Below are positions 8,936-18,120 of a DNA stretch of 64,000 nucleotides, in pieces (within the stretch, counting starts at the first letter, position 1; each line of letters begins with the position of its first letter). Location of the stretch: assembly GCA_947497185.1 (NCBI GenBank), contig CANMFL010000002.1, forward strand, positions 496,001 through 560,000. Direction: 5' to 3'. The notes beneath the pieces are model-generated. The model saw only the letters and a list, made by a program, of their open reading frames with translations, ran no database searches and had not been told where the DNA came from. The position numbers and the translations under genes were made by a program. This DNA is from an uncultured Paracoccaceae bacterium. Lineage in GTDB: Bacteria > Pseudomonadota > Alphaproteobacteria > Rhodobacterales > Rhodobacteraceae.

Positions 8936-10099
8936 TTAGAACTGGTAGCCAACTGTCAGACCAAGCCCGATTGCATCGTTGTCAGCAAATTCGACGCCAG
9001 AATCGTCTGTCGCTTCGCCAAGTTTGATGTACTCAAGACCGCCAGTGAATTTGACGTTGTTGTAGGTGTAAGACCCGCCAATGCCGAATGCTGTGGAGCC
9101 GTCAGTTGGGGACAAACGAGATGCAACGCTGCCGTTACCGTCCTCGTATGTGACCCGCGCAAATACGGACAGGTCTTCGTTGATCTGGCGACCAACACCC
9201 AGACGGAATGTTGTCACGTCGTCGTCGATACCTGTGACGCGATCGTTTGTAAGGGCTTCGTAGCCATTCGGGCGGACTTCCCAGACGGACCATTCTGCCC
9301 AGCGGATCGAACCGAAGACCAATGTGTCGGCTGCAACACCTGTCTGGAAGTCCAGTGTCACGGATTGTGGCATTTCGATTTCAAAATCAGATGTTCCGCT
9401 GACGGATGGCACGGCAAGCACGGCCTCTGTCCCTGCGAACTTGTGCTTATAGCCAGTTTCATAGGTCAAAGCGACGCGAAGGGCGATTTCCGGACGCTCG
9501 TAAGCGGCACCAAGGATATAGCTGGTTTCGCGGCTTGCATCGGTTTCGGCTGTATAGCCAAGAGTTCCGGCTGGCGCGTTGCCAGCAAGTGCTGCTGCTG
9601 TTGCGTTACCTGCGGCACCTGCGTCGCTTAGACCCTTACGGATCAACGCGTCTGGAATGGCGATGTCGGCTTCTGATTCGACACTGCGAAACCCACCAAA
9701 TACAGAGATATTTGGCGTTGCTTGGTATTTCAGAACCAGTGCGATTTGGTTGCTTTCCCAATCTGCGGACAGACCGGCGTAGACACCGTCTGGATAGTCA
9801 GCATTTGCACCGTAAGGCTGGTTCAGGAACAAGCCGACGTCGAATTGATCATTCAGTTCGTATTTCAGTGCAACGCTGGCAGTGCTGTAGTCTTCTGACA
9901 TGTTGCCGGTAGAACCGCCGCCGAAAGCCGCCGGGTAATCGCCGGACACGTCAGGTTTTACAGATGAGAAAGACAGCGCAACATAAGTGCCTTCTTCAAA
10001 CAGTACTGAATAGCCGTTGCCGCCGCGCTCGATTCCGCCAGCGGTTGCCGCTGTCGTTGTGAGCATCAAAGCCGCTGTCAATTTAAGTGTGTTCTTCAT
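8936..10099 (-). CDS. OmpP1/FadL/TodX-family outer membrane channel
   Basis: Outer-membrane beta-barrel for uptake of hydrophobic compounds such as long-chain fatty acids. From the ATG at 10099 it is 387 aa with a signal peptide (MKNTLKLTAALMLTTTAATA). Next comes GGIERGGNGYSVLFEEG, resembling the FadL N-terminal hatch start. The chain is rich in alternating barrel strands and ends in an aromatic residue (VGYQF). GGAGA lies just before the chosen ATG; the 20 residues encoded upstream of it do not look like a signal peptide. A perfect inverted repeat (10160-10176) upstream may be its operator. Confidence 0.88.
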   Translation of the reverse strand: MKNTLKLTAALMLTTTAATAGGIERGGNGYSVLFEEGTYVALSFSSVKPDVSGDYPAAFGGGSTGNMSEDYSTASVALKYELNDQFDVGLFLNQPYGANADYPDGVYAGLSADWESNQIALVLKYQATPNISVFGGFRSVESEADIAIPDALIRKGLSDAGAAGNATAAALAGNAPAGTLGYTAETDASRETSYILGAAYERPEIALRVALTYETGYKHKFAGTEAVLAVPSVSGTSDFEIEMPQSVTLDFQTGVAADTLVFGSIRWAEWSVWEVRPNGYEALTNDRVTGIDDDVTTFRLGVGRQINEDLSVFARVTYEDGNGSVASRLSPTDGSTAFGIGGSYTYNNVKFTGGLEYIKLGEATDDSGVEFADNDAIGLGLTVGYQF

Positions 10100-10159
10100 G
10101 TCTCCGTCCCTGTCATGAAAGTGTCTCCCTGTGATGAGCCTAGGGACCGATTGCCGCAT

Positions 10160-10176
10160 GCGTCAATTAATGACGC
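10160..10176. promoter_or_regulatory. Inverted repeat upstream of the FadL-type gene (candidate operator)
   Basis: GCGTCA (10160-10165), a five-base spacer ATTAA, then TGACGC (10171-10176). It lies about 60 bases upstream of the FadL-type start codon, a typical position for a dimeric regulator. The binding protein is unknown. Confidence 0.35.
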
Positions 10177-10211
10177 GGCGTCAGACATTTATGACCCCTC
10201 TACCGATGTAT

Positions 10212-11084
10212 TTAAGCACTACGTAGGGTTGCACGATTTTGCAGGGTTATGTTCATATAATTGGCCCCAAAAATGATGAACGCGCCGACGAAAACCCAGA
10301 TATCCAGCGCCTCTTTGTACATCAGCATTCCGACGATTGCGATGGTCGGCAGGCGGGCAAAATCAATCGGCATGACAACATTTGCGGGCGCAAGTGACAA
10401 TGCCGTGGTCAGGCAGAAATGCGCCAAAAGCCCTGCGCAGCCTATCAGAATGACCCAAAATACCGCTGCCCCAGTGGGCGCAGTCATCTGTCCATCATAG
10501 CCCGCGCAGACCAGTCCAAAGACCAGTTGCGTGGCTGTCAGGAACATCAAAATTGTGGTGATTGTCTCGGTCCGTGTCAGCTTGCGGGTCAGGATCGCGG
10601 TTAACGCGAAGGCCACTGCACAGCTTGCCGCCGCGATGATGCCGGGGCTGATCGCAGCGGGATCGGGGCGGGCCACGATCAGCACACCGACAAAGCCAAA
10701 CAGGGCCGCGAGCATACCGACGCGCGTGATTCGTTCGCCCAACAGCAGCGGTGCCAAGAGAATCACCCAGATTGGCGTTGTGAACTCGAACGCGAAAACC
10801 TGTGCCAGCGGCAGCACGGTGATCGCGTAGAACCACAGGTTCTGTCCGGTGAAATGTGCCAAATTGCGCAGGCTGTGCAATTTCCAGCGGGTGAGCGTGA
10901 TCTGCCCCCAAGCACCTGTTGCCGTGACGAGCGTCACCATGATGACAATGCCCGTCAGGCTGCGAAAGAACATGATCTCGAATGTGTCCAACGTCGCACT
11001 GACTTCGCGGCCTGCCACGGCCATCAGTGTGAATGACACGATGGACCCGATCATCCAGAATGCAGCGCGCAGGGTATTCGACAT
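10212..11084 (-). CDS. EamA/DMT-family transporter
   Basis: Second drug/metabolite-type permease of the window, 290 aa, about ten membrane helices in two EamA halves (FWMIGSIVSFTLMAVAGRE; later FALTAILTRKL). The ATG at 11084 follows AAAGGA at a suitable spacing; the 28 upstream codons lack family similarity. It is not closely similar to the transporter at 7904. It lies alone between the FadL-type gene and guaA on the same strand. Substrate unknown. Confidence 0.87.
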   Translation of the reverse strand: MSNTLRAAFWMIGSIVSFTLMAVAGREVSATLDTFEIMFFRSLTGIVIMVTLVTATGAWGQITLTRWKLHSLRNLAHFTGQNLWFYAITVLPLAQVFAFEFTTPIWVILLAPLLLGERITRVGMLAALFGFVGVLIVARPDPAAISPGIIAAASCAVAFALTAILTRKLTRTETITTILMFLTATQLVFGLVCAGYDGQMTAPTGAAVFWVILIGCAGLLAHFCLTTALSLAPANVVMPIDFARLPTIAIVGMLMYKEALDIWVFVGAFIIFGANYMNITLQNRATLRSA

Positions 11085-11191
11085 GACGTGGTCCTTTGAG
11101 ATGCTGCGTGGACCTCTGATCGGTGTCACGGCTCTGCGCACCGTAATTTCGCAGGTGCAGGGACGCAATATGCGGATGCCAGAAACGCAAA

Positions 11192-11217
11192 CAGCGCAAG
11201 GCGATTGCCCTGCGCTG
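11192..11217 (-). terminator. guaA terminator
   Basis: Hairpin with a seven-base outer stem (CAGCGCA/TGCGCTG) and an inner GGC/GCC pair, followed on the minus strand by TTTGCGTTTCT. It lies 35 bases past the guaA stop. Confidence 0.6.
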
Positions 11218-11251
11218 AAGTTTTAGATGAAGAACGGTCGGTAAGTGCCTG

Positions 11252-12811
11252 TTATTCCCATTCAATCGTGCCCGGAGGCTTTGATGTGATGTCGTAGGTC
11301 ACGCGATTAATGCCCTGCACTTCGTTGATGATGCGCGTGGCGGTTTCGCCCAAGAAGTCGTGGGTGAACGGGTAATAGTCTGCTGTCATACCGTCCACGG
11401 ACGTCACCGCGCGCAATGCACAGGCGAAATCATAGGTCCGGCCGTCGCCCATCACGCCGACGGTGCGGACAGGTAGGATCGCGACAAAGGCTTGCCAGAT
11501 ATCATCGTACAACCCGTGCTTGCGGATCTGGTCGATGTAGACGGCATCGGCTTTGCGCAAAATCTCAAGCTTTTCGCGGGTGATCTCACCGGGGCAACGG
11601 ATCGCAAGACCCGGTCCAGGGAACGGGTGCCGCCCAATGAACGACGGTGGCAAACCCAATTCACGACCAAGTGCGCGTACTTCGTCTTTGAATAATTCAC
11701 GCAGAGGCTCGACCAGTTTCAAACCCATCTTTTCGGGCAGGCCGCCAACGTTGTGGTGGCTTTTGATTGTGACCGACGGGCCGCCAGAAAACGACACAGA
11801 TTCGATCACATCTGGGTAAAGCGTACCTTGGGCGAGGAATTCCGCCCCTTCGATGCCGTTTGCGTATTTCTGGAACACGTCGATGAACAGTTTGCCGATG
11901 ATCTTGCGCTTGGTTTCTGGATCGGACTGACCGTCCAATTCGCCCAAGAACAATTCAGATTCGTCCGCGTGGATCACCTTTAGGTTCATGTTGTCGCGGA
12001 ACATGCCGACGACTTCTTCGGCTTCGTTCAAGCGCAGCAAACCGTGGTCCACAAAGACGCAGGTCAGTTGATCGCCAATCGCTTCGTGCAGAAGGGCCGC
12101 AGCGACTGACGAATCGACGCCGCCGGACAGGGCGCAAATGACTTGCTTGTCGCCGACCTGTTCGCGGATCGCATCAATCGCTAGTTCGCGGTAGGCATGC
12201 ATCGTCCAATCGCCAGTGAAACCCGCGAGACGCACGAAATTCTCGTAGAGTTTCAAACCGTTAGGTGTGTGGTGCACCTCTGGGTGGAATTGCACCGCGT
12301 AAAAATTGCGCACAACATCAGCCGTCACCGCAAATGGCGCGTTGGGCGAGGTGCCGTAAACTTCAAAACCTGGAGCGATTTCAGACACATGGTCGCCGTG
12401 GCTCATCCAGACTTGTTCTTTTTCGGTCAGGAACCAGCCGTCTAGCAACGACAGTTTGCCGTGCGGCGTCACAAAAGCACGGCCAAATTCGGCGGTGCCG
12501 TGGCCGCTGACGACCTTGCCGCCTAGCTGCGTCATCATCGTTTGCTGGCCGTAGCAGATGCCAAGCACCGGAACACCCAAGTCCCACAGGCTATCTGGGG
12601 CGCGTGGCGAACCCTCGCGGGTCACGGAATCCGGCCCACCAGACAGGATCACGGCCTTGGGCGCGAATTCGGCCAGAACCGCATCCGTCACCTTTTGGTA
12701 GGGATGAATTTCACAGTAGACATTCAGTTCGCGCAGACGGCGGGCGATCAGCTGAGTGACTTGGCTACCAAAATCAATGATCAGCAGGCGTTCATGTTGC
12801 ATATTTTCCAT
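11252..12811 (-). CDS. guaA: GMP synthase (glutamine-hydrolysing)
   Basis: Converts XMP to GMP with glutamine. It is 519 aa, the normal length. The class I glutamine amidotransferase domain comes first: [16 protein letters not shown], then the nucleophile in GICYGQQ, then the His-Glu pair in [11 protein letters not shown]. It is followed by the ATP-pyrophosphatase P-loop [14 protein letters not shown] and the dimerisation domain ending [18 protein letters not shown]. The ATG at 12811 (MENMQHER) was preferred because the 36 codons upstream are unrelated. It is a single gene with its own terminator, divergent from the endonuclease-like gene at 12922. Confidence 0.97.
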   Translation of the reverse strand: MENMQHERLLIIDFGSQVTQLIARRLRELNVYCEIHPYQKVTDAVLAEFAPKAVILSGGPDSVTREGSPRAPDSLWDLGVPVLGICYGQQTMMTQLGGKVVSGHGTAEFGRAFVTPHGKLSLLDGWFLTEKEQVWMSHGDHVSEIAPGFEVYGTSPNAPFAVTADVVRNFYAVQFHPEVHHTPNGLKLYENFVRLAGFTGDWTMHAYRELAIDAIREQVGDKQVICALSGGVDSSVAAALLHEAIGDQLTCVFVDHGLLRLNEAEEVVGMFRDNMNLKVIHADESELFLGELDGQSDPETKRKIIGKLFIDVFQKYANGIEGAEFLAQGTLYPDVIESVSFSGGPSVTIKSHHNVGGLPEKMGLKLVEPLRELFKDEVRALGRELGLPPSFIGRHPFPGPGLAIRCPGEITREKLEILRKADAVYIDQIRKHGLYDDIWQAFVAILPVRTVGVMGDGRTYDFACALRAVTSVDGMTADYYPFTHDFLGETATRIINEVQGINRVTYDITSKPPGTIEWE

Positions 12812-12921
12812 GTGGCTTCTCGTAAAACCAAGGGGGCGCGGGCGCAAGAGGCAGTGTGGATTCCCTGACTGACATAAATTGCCCAAATCGCTAGGCTGCT
12901 CGTATCTCATAGGAGGCACCG

Positions 12922-13722
12922 ATGCAGACCTTTCAACACGCCTTGGCCCGCGTGGCCGTTTGGAACTTGGCTGGTTTTGGCGGGATCAAGCCGGACAGGA
13001 TGAAGCAACAGGCCCTTGGGCTGGCGTTGCTCGATGCGGAACTGGTGACGCTGGTCGAGGTCAATCCGGTGGACCATATCTACGAACTCGCCGCTGAGAT
13101 GGCCCAGTACGGTGTGGAATATGACGCCATGATTATTGAGCAGCCCGGCAACCTGCACACGGGTTTTCTGTTTAAAAAGGGCGTGAACGTCAGCAATCTA
13201 CGCATGATCGAAGGATCGCAAGGCGCATATGTGCAGGGCAGGCGGGCTGTGGCGGTGGATGTAAAAATCGGTAAATTCGCGGCCACAATCATCGGCGTGC
13301 ATCTGAAAGCAGGGCGCGGCCGCGCAGAGCAGTTGTTGCGCGACACGCAATGTCAGGTGATCGGCAAATGGATCGACACGCTGCGCGAAACCCCCGGATA
13401 TAAACGCGACACGATTTTGCTGATGGGTGATTTCAACATGATTCCCGGTCAGGATGTCAGCAATTTTCATCATCTTGGCGGTGACGATGTGATGGATTTT
13501 GTGTCGTGTTGGGATCTTCAGGATCGGTTTAGTCACATCTTGGACAAGGGGCGTGCGAATTTGCTGGATGGATTCGCAGTATCGCGGGCCTATTCCACCG
13601 ACTACGTGCGCGGATCGCTGCGGTTGTTTCCGATGCATTGGACGATGGATATGGGCCGCGAGCGGTTCAAAGACGAAGTGTCGGATCATCTGCCTTTTGT
13701 CGCCAGCTTTCGGATCTTCTGA
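12922..13722 (+). CDS. Endonuclease/exonuclease/phosphatase-family protein
   Basis: 266-aa protein of the DNase I/inositol-phosphatase fold. The visible metal and catalytic motifs are WNLAG (Asn15), LVEVN (Glu46), [18 protein letters not shown] and the terminal SDHLPF. These give all the classical acidic and histidine positions, so it is probably active. No signal peptide is seen. A perfect AGGAGG (12911-12916) precedes the ATG by five bases. Whether the substrate is nucleic acid or a phosphoester cannot be decided from sequence. It stands alone, divergent from guaA. Confidence 0.85.
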   Translation: MQTFQHALARVAVWNLAGFGGIKPDRMKQQALGLALLDAELVTLVEVNPVDHIYELAAEMAQYGVEYDAMIIEQPGNLHTGFLFKKGVNVSNLRMIEGSQGAYVQGRRAVAVDVKIGKFAATIIGVHLKAGRGRAEQLLRDTQCQVIGKWIDTLRETPGYKRDTILLMGDFNMIPGQDVSNFHHLGGDDVMDFVSCWDLQDRFSHILDKGRANLLDGFAVSRAYSTDYVRGSLRLFPMHWTMDMGRERFKDEVSDHLPFVASFRIF

Positions 13723-13827
13723 CCAAAAATGTCGGTTTCGTCTTTGACAGGGACGCAAATTCATCAAGGCTGTGGGCTTTGGGGCGGTATCACAAATTCA
13801 GTCAATTGATTTCGAAGGAATCCCGTC

Positions 13828-15393
13828 ATGTCTGACGCCGCCGCACCTGTTTCCCCATCGGCCCCCGCACGTCGCACACGGGGCGGAGGCGGTGCTGCCC
13901 GCCGCGCAGAACGCACAGCCGTCAGCATCGAGACTGCGAAATACATCGAACGCAATGTGCCCAACTACGAGGTCCTGACCGAAGAGGCGTTGCAGGTGAT
14001 CGAGGCGAACGCCGAAACCGTGCTGGCCGAGATCGGGATTAACTTTGTCGATAACCCTGAAGGCTTAGAGCGTTGGAAGGCCGCAGGTGCCACGGTTGAA
14101 GGTGAACGCGTCCGCATTCCGCGTGGCCTTGCCCGCAAACTTTGCTCCACAGCCCCCAGCCAGTTCACCCAATGCGCCCGCAATCCAGAGCGGAATGTCG
14201 AGATCGGCGGAAAGAATCTTGTGCTGGCGCCTGTCTACGGCCCGCCGTTTGTGCGTGATGCCGAAGGTGGGCGGCGCTATGCGACCATGGCCGATTTCGA
14301 GAAATTCGTGAAACTCGGCTATATGTCGAAATGGCTGCACCACTCCGGCGGTACTGTCTGCGAGCCGACCGATGTGGCCGTGAACAAACGCCACCTCGAT
14401 ATGCTGCTGACGCACATGGTATATAGTGACAAGCCGTTCATGGGATCGGTGACCGAACCATCGCGTGCCCAAGACAGTGTGGATATGTGTAATATCCTGT
14501 TCGGCGAAGAGTTCGTGCAGAACAACACGGTGATGACATCGCTGATCAACATCAACTCGCCGCTGACTTTCGACAGCATCATGATGGGCGCGTTAGAGGT
14601 CTTTGCGAAAAATAACCAAGCCAGCATCATCAGCCCGTTCATCGTCGGCGGGGCGATGGCGCCTGTGTCCATCGCGGGGACGTTGACGCAAGTGCTGGCC
14701 GAAGTGCTTGCGGGCGTTGCCTATTCCCAAATCATCCGCCCCGGTGCGCCGGTGATCATGGGGACATTTGTGACCTCGATCGACATGAACTCTGGCGCGC
14801 CGACATTCGGCACACCAGAGGCTGCGCATATCACATACGGGGCAGGGCAGTTGGCACGGCGTTTGGGCCTGCCATACCGGTCGGCGGGATCGTTCTGCGG
14901 ATCTAAATTGCCAGACGCACAGGCCGCTTACGAGACCGCGAACAGCCTGCAAATGGGGCTGCTGTCCGGTGTGAACTTTATGCTGCACGCCTGCGGTTGG
15001 CTTGAAGGCGGGTTGGTTGCGTCATTTGAGAAATTTGTGATGGACGCGGACCAGCTTGGCACATTGCACCACTTTGCCCGCGGCGTGGACATGTCCGACA
15101 ACGGCCAAGCAATGGGTGCCATTAACGAAGTCGGCCCCGGTGGCCATTATCTGGGCTGCGAACACACGCAGGCGAACTTTAAAACGGCGTTCTGGCGGTC
15201 CGATCTGCTGGATTACAAACCGTTCGAGACATGGGACGAAGAGGGGGCGCGTGACACGCAAACGCTCGCCACGGCGCGTGTCAACAAGTTGCTCGACACC
15301 TACCAGCAACCCGCATTGGACCCCGAGATCGAATCCAGGCTGCGGGCTTTCGTCGCCGAGAAAAAGGCGTCTATGCCCGATTCCTTCAGCTGA
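13828..15393 (+). CDS. Trimethylamine methyltransferase (MttB) superfamily protein, non-pyrrolysine type
   Basis: 521-aa homologue of the MttB corrinoid-dependent methyltransferase family. The frame is continuous and ends in TGA; no in-frame TAG is present, so it belongs to the pyrrolysine-free branch whose characterised members (MtgB type) demethylate glycine betaine or related quaternary amines. The N-terminal 30 residues are basic and low-complexity (ARRTRGGGGAARRAER), and the catalytic barrel follows. The substrate is unknown. GAAGGA lies 10 bases before the ATG. No corrinoid protein or MtgA-like partner is adjacent, so it must work with distant genes. Confidence 0.88.
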   Translation: MSDAAAPVSPSAPARRTRGGGGAARRAERTAVSIETAKYIERNVPNYEVLTEEALQVIEANAETVLAEIGINFVDNPEGLERWKAAGATVEGERVRIPRGLARKLCSTAPSQFTQCARNPERNVEIGGKNLVLAPVYGPPFVRDAEGGRRYATMADFEKFVKLGYMSKWLHHSGGTVCEPTDVAVNKRHLDMLLTHMVYSDKPFMGSVTEPSRAQDSVDMCNILFGEEFVQNNTVMTSLININSPLTFDSIMMGALEVFAKNNQASIISPFIVGGAMAPVSIAGTLTQVLAEVLAGVAYSQIIRPGAPVIMGTFVTSIDMNSGAPTFGTPEAAHITYGAGQLARRLGLPYRSAGSFCGSKLPDAQAAYETANSLQMGLLSGVNFMLHACGWLEGGLVASFEKFVMDADQLGTLHHFARGVDMSDNGQAMGAINEVGPGGHYLGCEHTQANFKTAFWRSDLLDYKPFETWDEEGARDTQTLATARVNKLLDTYQQPALDPEIESRLRAFVAEKKASMPDSFS

Positions 15394-15407
15394 GCCGTTT
15401 CGTTTCG

Positions 15408-15722
15408 TTAAACAGGGTCGCTTTCGACCAATCGCAACTGGCTTGAGGCACGCATTAACTGTGCCTCAGCCATGATTGCGACCAAAATATCGATATGACG
15501 TGCCGCTAAATACAGCCCGGTCTTGGCACAGCGCGCATCATTCATCTCTTTTTCAAAATCGAACAATTGTATCAGTGCGGCCGCAGGGCTGGGAACTGGT
15601 TCAACCGACATGTAACGCGCCAAATGTGTCGTGCGATTGTAATCATCCAAGCCAAACCGTGCCGCGCGTACCAGCAAATTTGGACGGCGTAACGCGTTGA
15701 TGCGGCTGTATATATCTTTCAT
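15408..15722 (-). CDS. Small conserved protein, DUF6477-like
   Basis: 104-aa cytoplasmic protein beginning MKDIYSRINALRRPNLLVRAARFGLDDY, here cited as RPNLLVRAARFG. This and the C-terminal RHIDILVAIMAEAQLMR resemble a small family I associate with Rhodobacterales (DUF6477); no function is known to me. It contains no membrane segment or catalytic motif. It is divergent from the HTH/DUF6456-like gene across 242 bases that carry a CtrA-like box and an inverted repeat. Confidence 0.7.
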   Translation of the reverse strand: MKDIYSRINALRRPNLLVRAARFGLDDYNRTTHLARYMSVEPVPSPAAALIQLFDFEKEMNDARCAKTGLYLAARHIDILVAIMAEAQLMRASSQLRLVESDPV

Positions 15723-15832
15723 ATCGATCTTCGTTCCTAGCAGTTGAAAAACCTAATTCAACTGACTTCGCATAGCCCGAACGGGTGTTGCGCAAAGCCG
15801 CGTAGGGCAGAACGATAGCGTGACTAAATTTT

Positions 15833-15851
15833 ACCATTTCGAAACAATGGT
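15833..15851. promoter_or_regulatory. Inverted repeat in divergent intergenic region
   Basis: ACCATT (15833-15838), seven-base spacer, AATGGT (15846-15851). It lies between the divergent genes starting at 15722 and 15965 and could be an operator shared by both. Confidence 0.3.
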
Positions 15852-15869
15852 TGTCCCGTGAGTGAACAA

Positions 15870-15884
15870 TTAACCATTAGGTAA
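15870..15884. promoter_or_regulatory. CtrA-like box
   Basis: TTAA (15870-15873), seven bases, GTAA (15881-15884), one mismatch from the CtrA consensus TTAA-N7-TTAA; the first part reads TTAACCAT, a common CtrA half-site. It lies 81 bases upstream of the HTH gene at 15965. Confidence 0.4.
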
Positions 15885-15964
15885 CAAATACACGCTTAGG
15901 TTGTTTAATCGCGGATTTTGTCATTTTTAAGGCAGTCCGACTGAAGTGTGGGAAGGGAAACAAA

Positions 15965-17068
15965 ATGCGTAACATGACGAGTATTGCGCCCAGTCGAAAC
16001 ATGCCCAAGTGGGTGCCCGTCGCGGCACAGCACTATTTGGCACATACCGAAGACGGGCAGTCCATTCGGGCATTGGCGCGGGCGATTGATTGCCATCCGT
16101 CAACGATTTTACGGCAAGTCCGGCGCTTTGAAGGGCGTCGCGATGATCCGTTGATTGATGCGGCGTTAAAATCGCTGGCAGACCAAACTCAAGTGAATAC
16201 CGAGCCTCAAGAGACAAAACAGATGAAAATGACCCATAGATTTGACGAAGCGCTGACGCAGGAACGGATCGACTGCGAAGCGAAACGGATTTTGCGGCGG
16301 ATGTGCGAACCACGCGCCGTGCTGGCTGTGGCCCGCGAGATGGAAACCGCCGTCGTGGTGCGCGAAAACGATGCGGGCGAATCGTTGCGCACCGCCATTG
16401 TGGATCGCGAAATCGCGCAGGCCATGGCGCTGAAAGAATGGATTATCTGCCCTGACGACGGCAGCCGGATTCGGCGCTACTTTATCACAAACGCGGGGCG
16501 TGCGGCGTTGCGGCGGCTGACGGCGGCTGATGAAAACAAGGCGCAAGGCTTTGCCGAACACCAAGGCACCCGCGATCCGGACCTTGAGGGCTGGTCGTTC
16601 CCGAAAGAAAGCGACGGGATGCGCAGCCGTTCGCGCTACTACGCGATCGAAAGCCCGCTTTTGGGCTTAGCACGCCGTAAAGACCGCGACGGCACACCGT
16701 TTTTATCCAACGATTTGGTTAAAGCTGGCGAGCGGTTGCGCGAAGACTTTGAACTTGCGCAAATCGGCGGGCCAGCTGTGCGGACCTACGATGCGTTCAT
16801 GCAAACCATCGACACATCAGCGGGTAACATGACACCAGCGGGGGCCCTAAAAGCCCGCGCACGTGTCCAAGCGGCGATGCAAGATCTGGGGCTTGGCCTA
16901 GGCGATGTGGTGTTGCGCTGCTGTTGTTTGCTTGAAGGATTGGAAGTCACGGAAAAGAACCTTGGCTGGTCTGCACGCTCAGGCAAAATCGTGCTGCGCA
17001 TCGCATTGCAGCGCCTGATCGTGCATTACGAGGCAACGCAGGGGAAATTTGCACCGATGATTGGTTAA
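15965..17068 (+). CDS. Helix-turn-helix protein, DUF6456-like
   Basis: 367-aa cytoplasmic protein. The N-terminus carries a recognisable helix-turn-helix ([20 protein letters not shown], about residues 38-57). The C-terminal third (about residues 235-360), with [28 protein letters not shown] (seen as [12 protein letters not shown]) and [14 protein letters not shown] helices, resembles the DUF6456 family of alphaproteobacteria. It is probably a DNA-binding regulator. AAGGGA precedes the ATG at 15965; an ATG at 15974 is an alternative. A CtrA-like box upstream suggests cell-cycle or motility-linked control, which is inference. Confidence 0.72.
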   Translation: MRNMTSIAPSRNMPKWVPVAAQHYLAHTEDGQSIRALARAIDCHPSTILRQVRRFEGRRDDPLIDAALKSLADQTQVNTEPQETKQMKMTHRFDEALTQERIDCEAKRILRRMCEPRAVLAVAREMETAVVVRENDAGESLRTAIVDREIAQAMALKEWIICPDDGSRIRRYFITNAGRAALRRLTAADENKAQGFAEHQGTRDPDLEGWSFPKESDGMRSRSRYYAIESPLLGLARRKDRDGTPFLSNDLVKAGERLREDFELAQIGGPAVRTYDAFMQTIDTSAGNMTPAGALKARARVQAAMQDLGLGLGDVVLRCCCLLEGLEVTEKNLGWSARSGKIVLRIALQRLIVHYEATQGKFAPMIG

Positions 17069-17160
17069 CGACTTTCACCAAATTGATCTACAAACTGGCC
17101 GCAGCGTTGGACATTGGGGGGGCAAGTCACTACATAACATGTGACAATAAGGGATACCCA

Positions 17161-18120
17161 ATGGCCACCCGTGACTTGAAAATACCAGCCCAACGCCATC
17201 CGGAAAAACAACGCCGCGCCGATGCGCCGCAGCCGAAAAAACCGGATTGGATCAGAGTGAAAGCGCCGACCTCTGAAGGGTACAAGAAAACCCGCGATAT
17301 TATGCGCGAAAACAAACTGGTGACAGTCTGCGAAGAAGCGGGCTGTCCGAATGTCGGCGAATGCTGGTCTCAGGGTCACGCGACCATGATGATCATGGGC
17401 GAAGTTTGTACGCGGGCTTGCACATTTTGCAACATTGCGACCGGTAAGCCACCAGAAGCATTGGATGTTTTTGAACCGGGCCGTGTTGCGGATGCGGTGA
17501 AAAAGCTCGGCTTGAACCACGTTGTGATTACATCCGTGGACCGTGATGACGTGGAAGATGGCGGCGCAGAGCATTTTGCCCAAACGATCCGTGCCGTGCG
17601 CAGGCAGTCACCGGGCACCACGATTGAAATTCTGACGCCCGACTTTATTCGCTGTGAAGACAGCGTGTTAAAGATCGTTGTTGATGCAAAACCCGACGTG
17701 TTTAACCACAACCTCGAAACCGTGCCGGGCCTTTACCCCGAAGTACGCCCCGGTGCGCGGTATTTCCATTCGCTACGCCTGCTGCAGCGCGTGAAGGAAC
17801 TCGATCCGTCGATGTTCACCAAATCCGGCATCATGGTTGGCCTTGGTGAAGATCGCCAATCAGTGATCCAAGTGATGGAAGACATGCGCGCGGCTGACAT
17901 CGATTTCTTAACTATCGGTCAATATTTGCAGCCAACGCCGAAACACCATGCGGTTGACCGTTTTGTGACGCCCGAAGAATTTGCAGCGTATGAAAAAGCC
18001 GCATTCGGCAAAGGCTTTTTGATGGTATCGGCCACGCCACTGACGCGGTCGAGCTATCACGCGGGCGACGATTTTGCCCAATTGCGTGCGGCGCGTCTTA
18101 AGAAACTGAGCGCAACGTAG
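17161..18120 (+). CDS. lipA: Lipoyl synthase
   Basis: Radical SAM enzyme that inserts two sulfurs into octanoyl chains on lipoyl-dependent enzymes. It is 319 aa. The auxiliary iron-sulfur cluster cysteines 57, 62 and 68 are in [12 protein letters not shown], and the radical SAM cysteines 83, 87 and 90 in CTRACTFC. The C-terminal region contains the serine-bearing RSSYHAG that ligates the auxiliary cluster. The ATG at 17161 follows AAGGGA; 26 upstream codons in frame are not conserved. The last 23 bases overlap the 3' end of the opposing GAF-EAL gene. Confidence 0.97.
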   Translation: MATRDLKIPAQRHPEKQRRADAPQPKKPDWIRVKAPTSEGYKKTRDIMRENKLVTVCEEAGCPNVGECWSQGHATMMIMGEVCTRACTFCNIATGKPPEALDVFEPGRVADAVKKLGLNHVVITSVDRDDVEDGGAEHFAQTIRAVRRQSPGTTIEILTPDFIRCEDSVLKIVVDAKPDVFNHNLETVPGLYPEVRPGARYFHSLRLLQRVKELDPSMFTKSGIMVGLGEDRQSVIQVMEDMRAADIDFLTIGQYLQPTPKHHAVDRFVTPEEFAAYEKAAFGKGFLMVSATPLTRSSYHAGDDFAQLRAARLKKLSAT

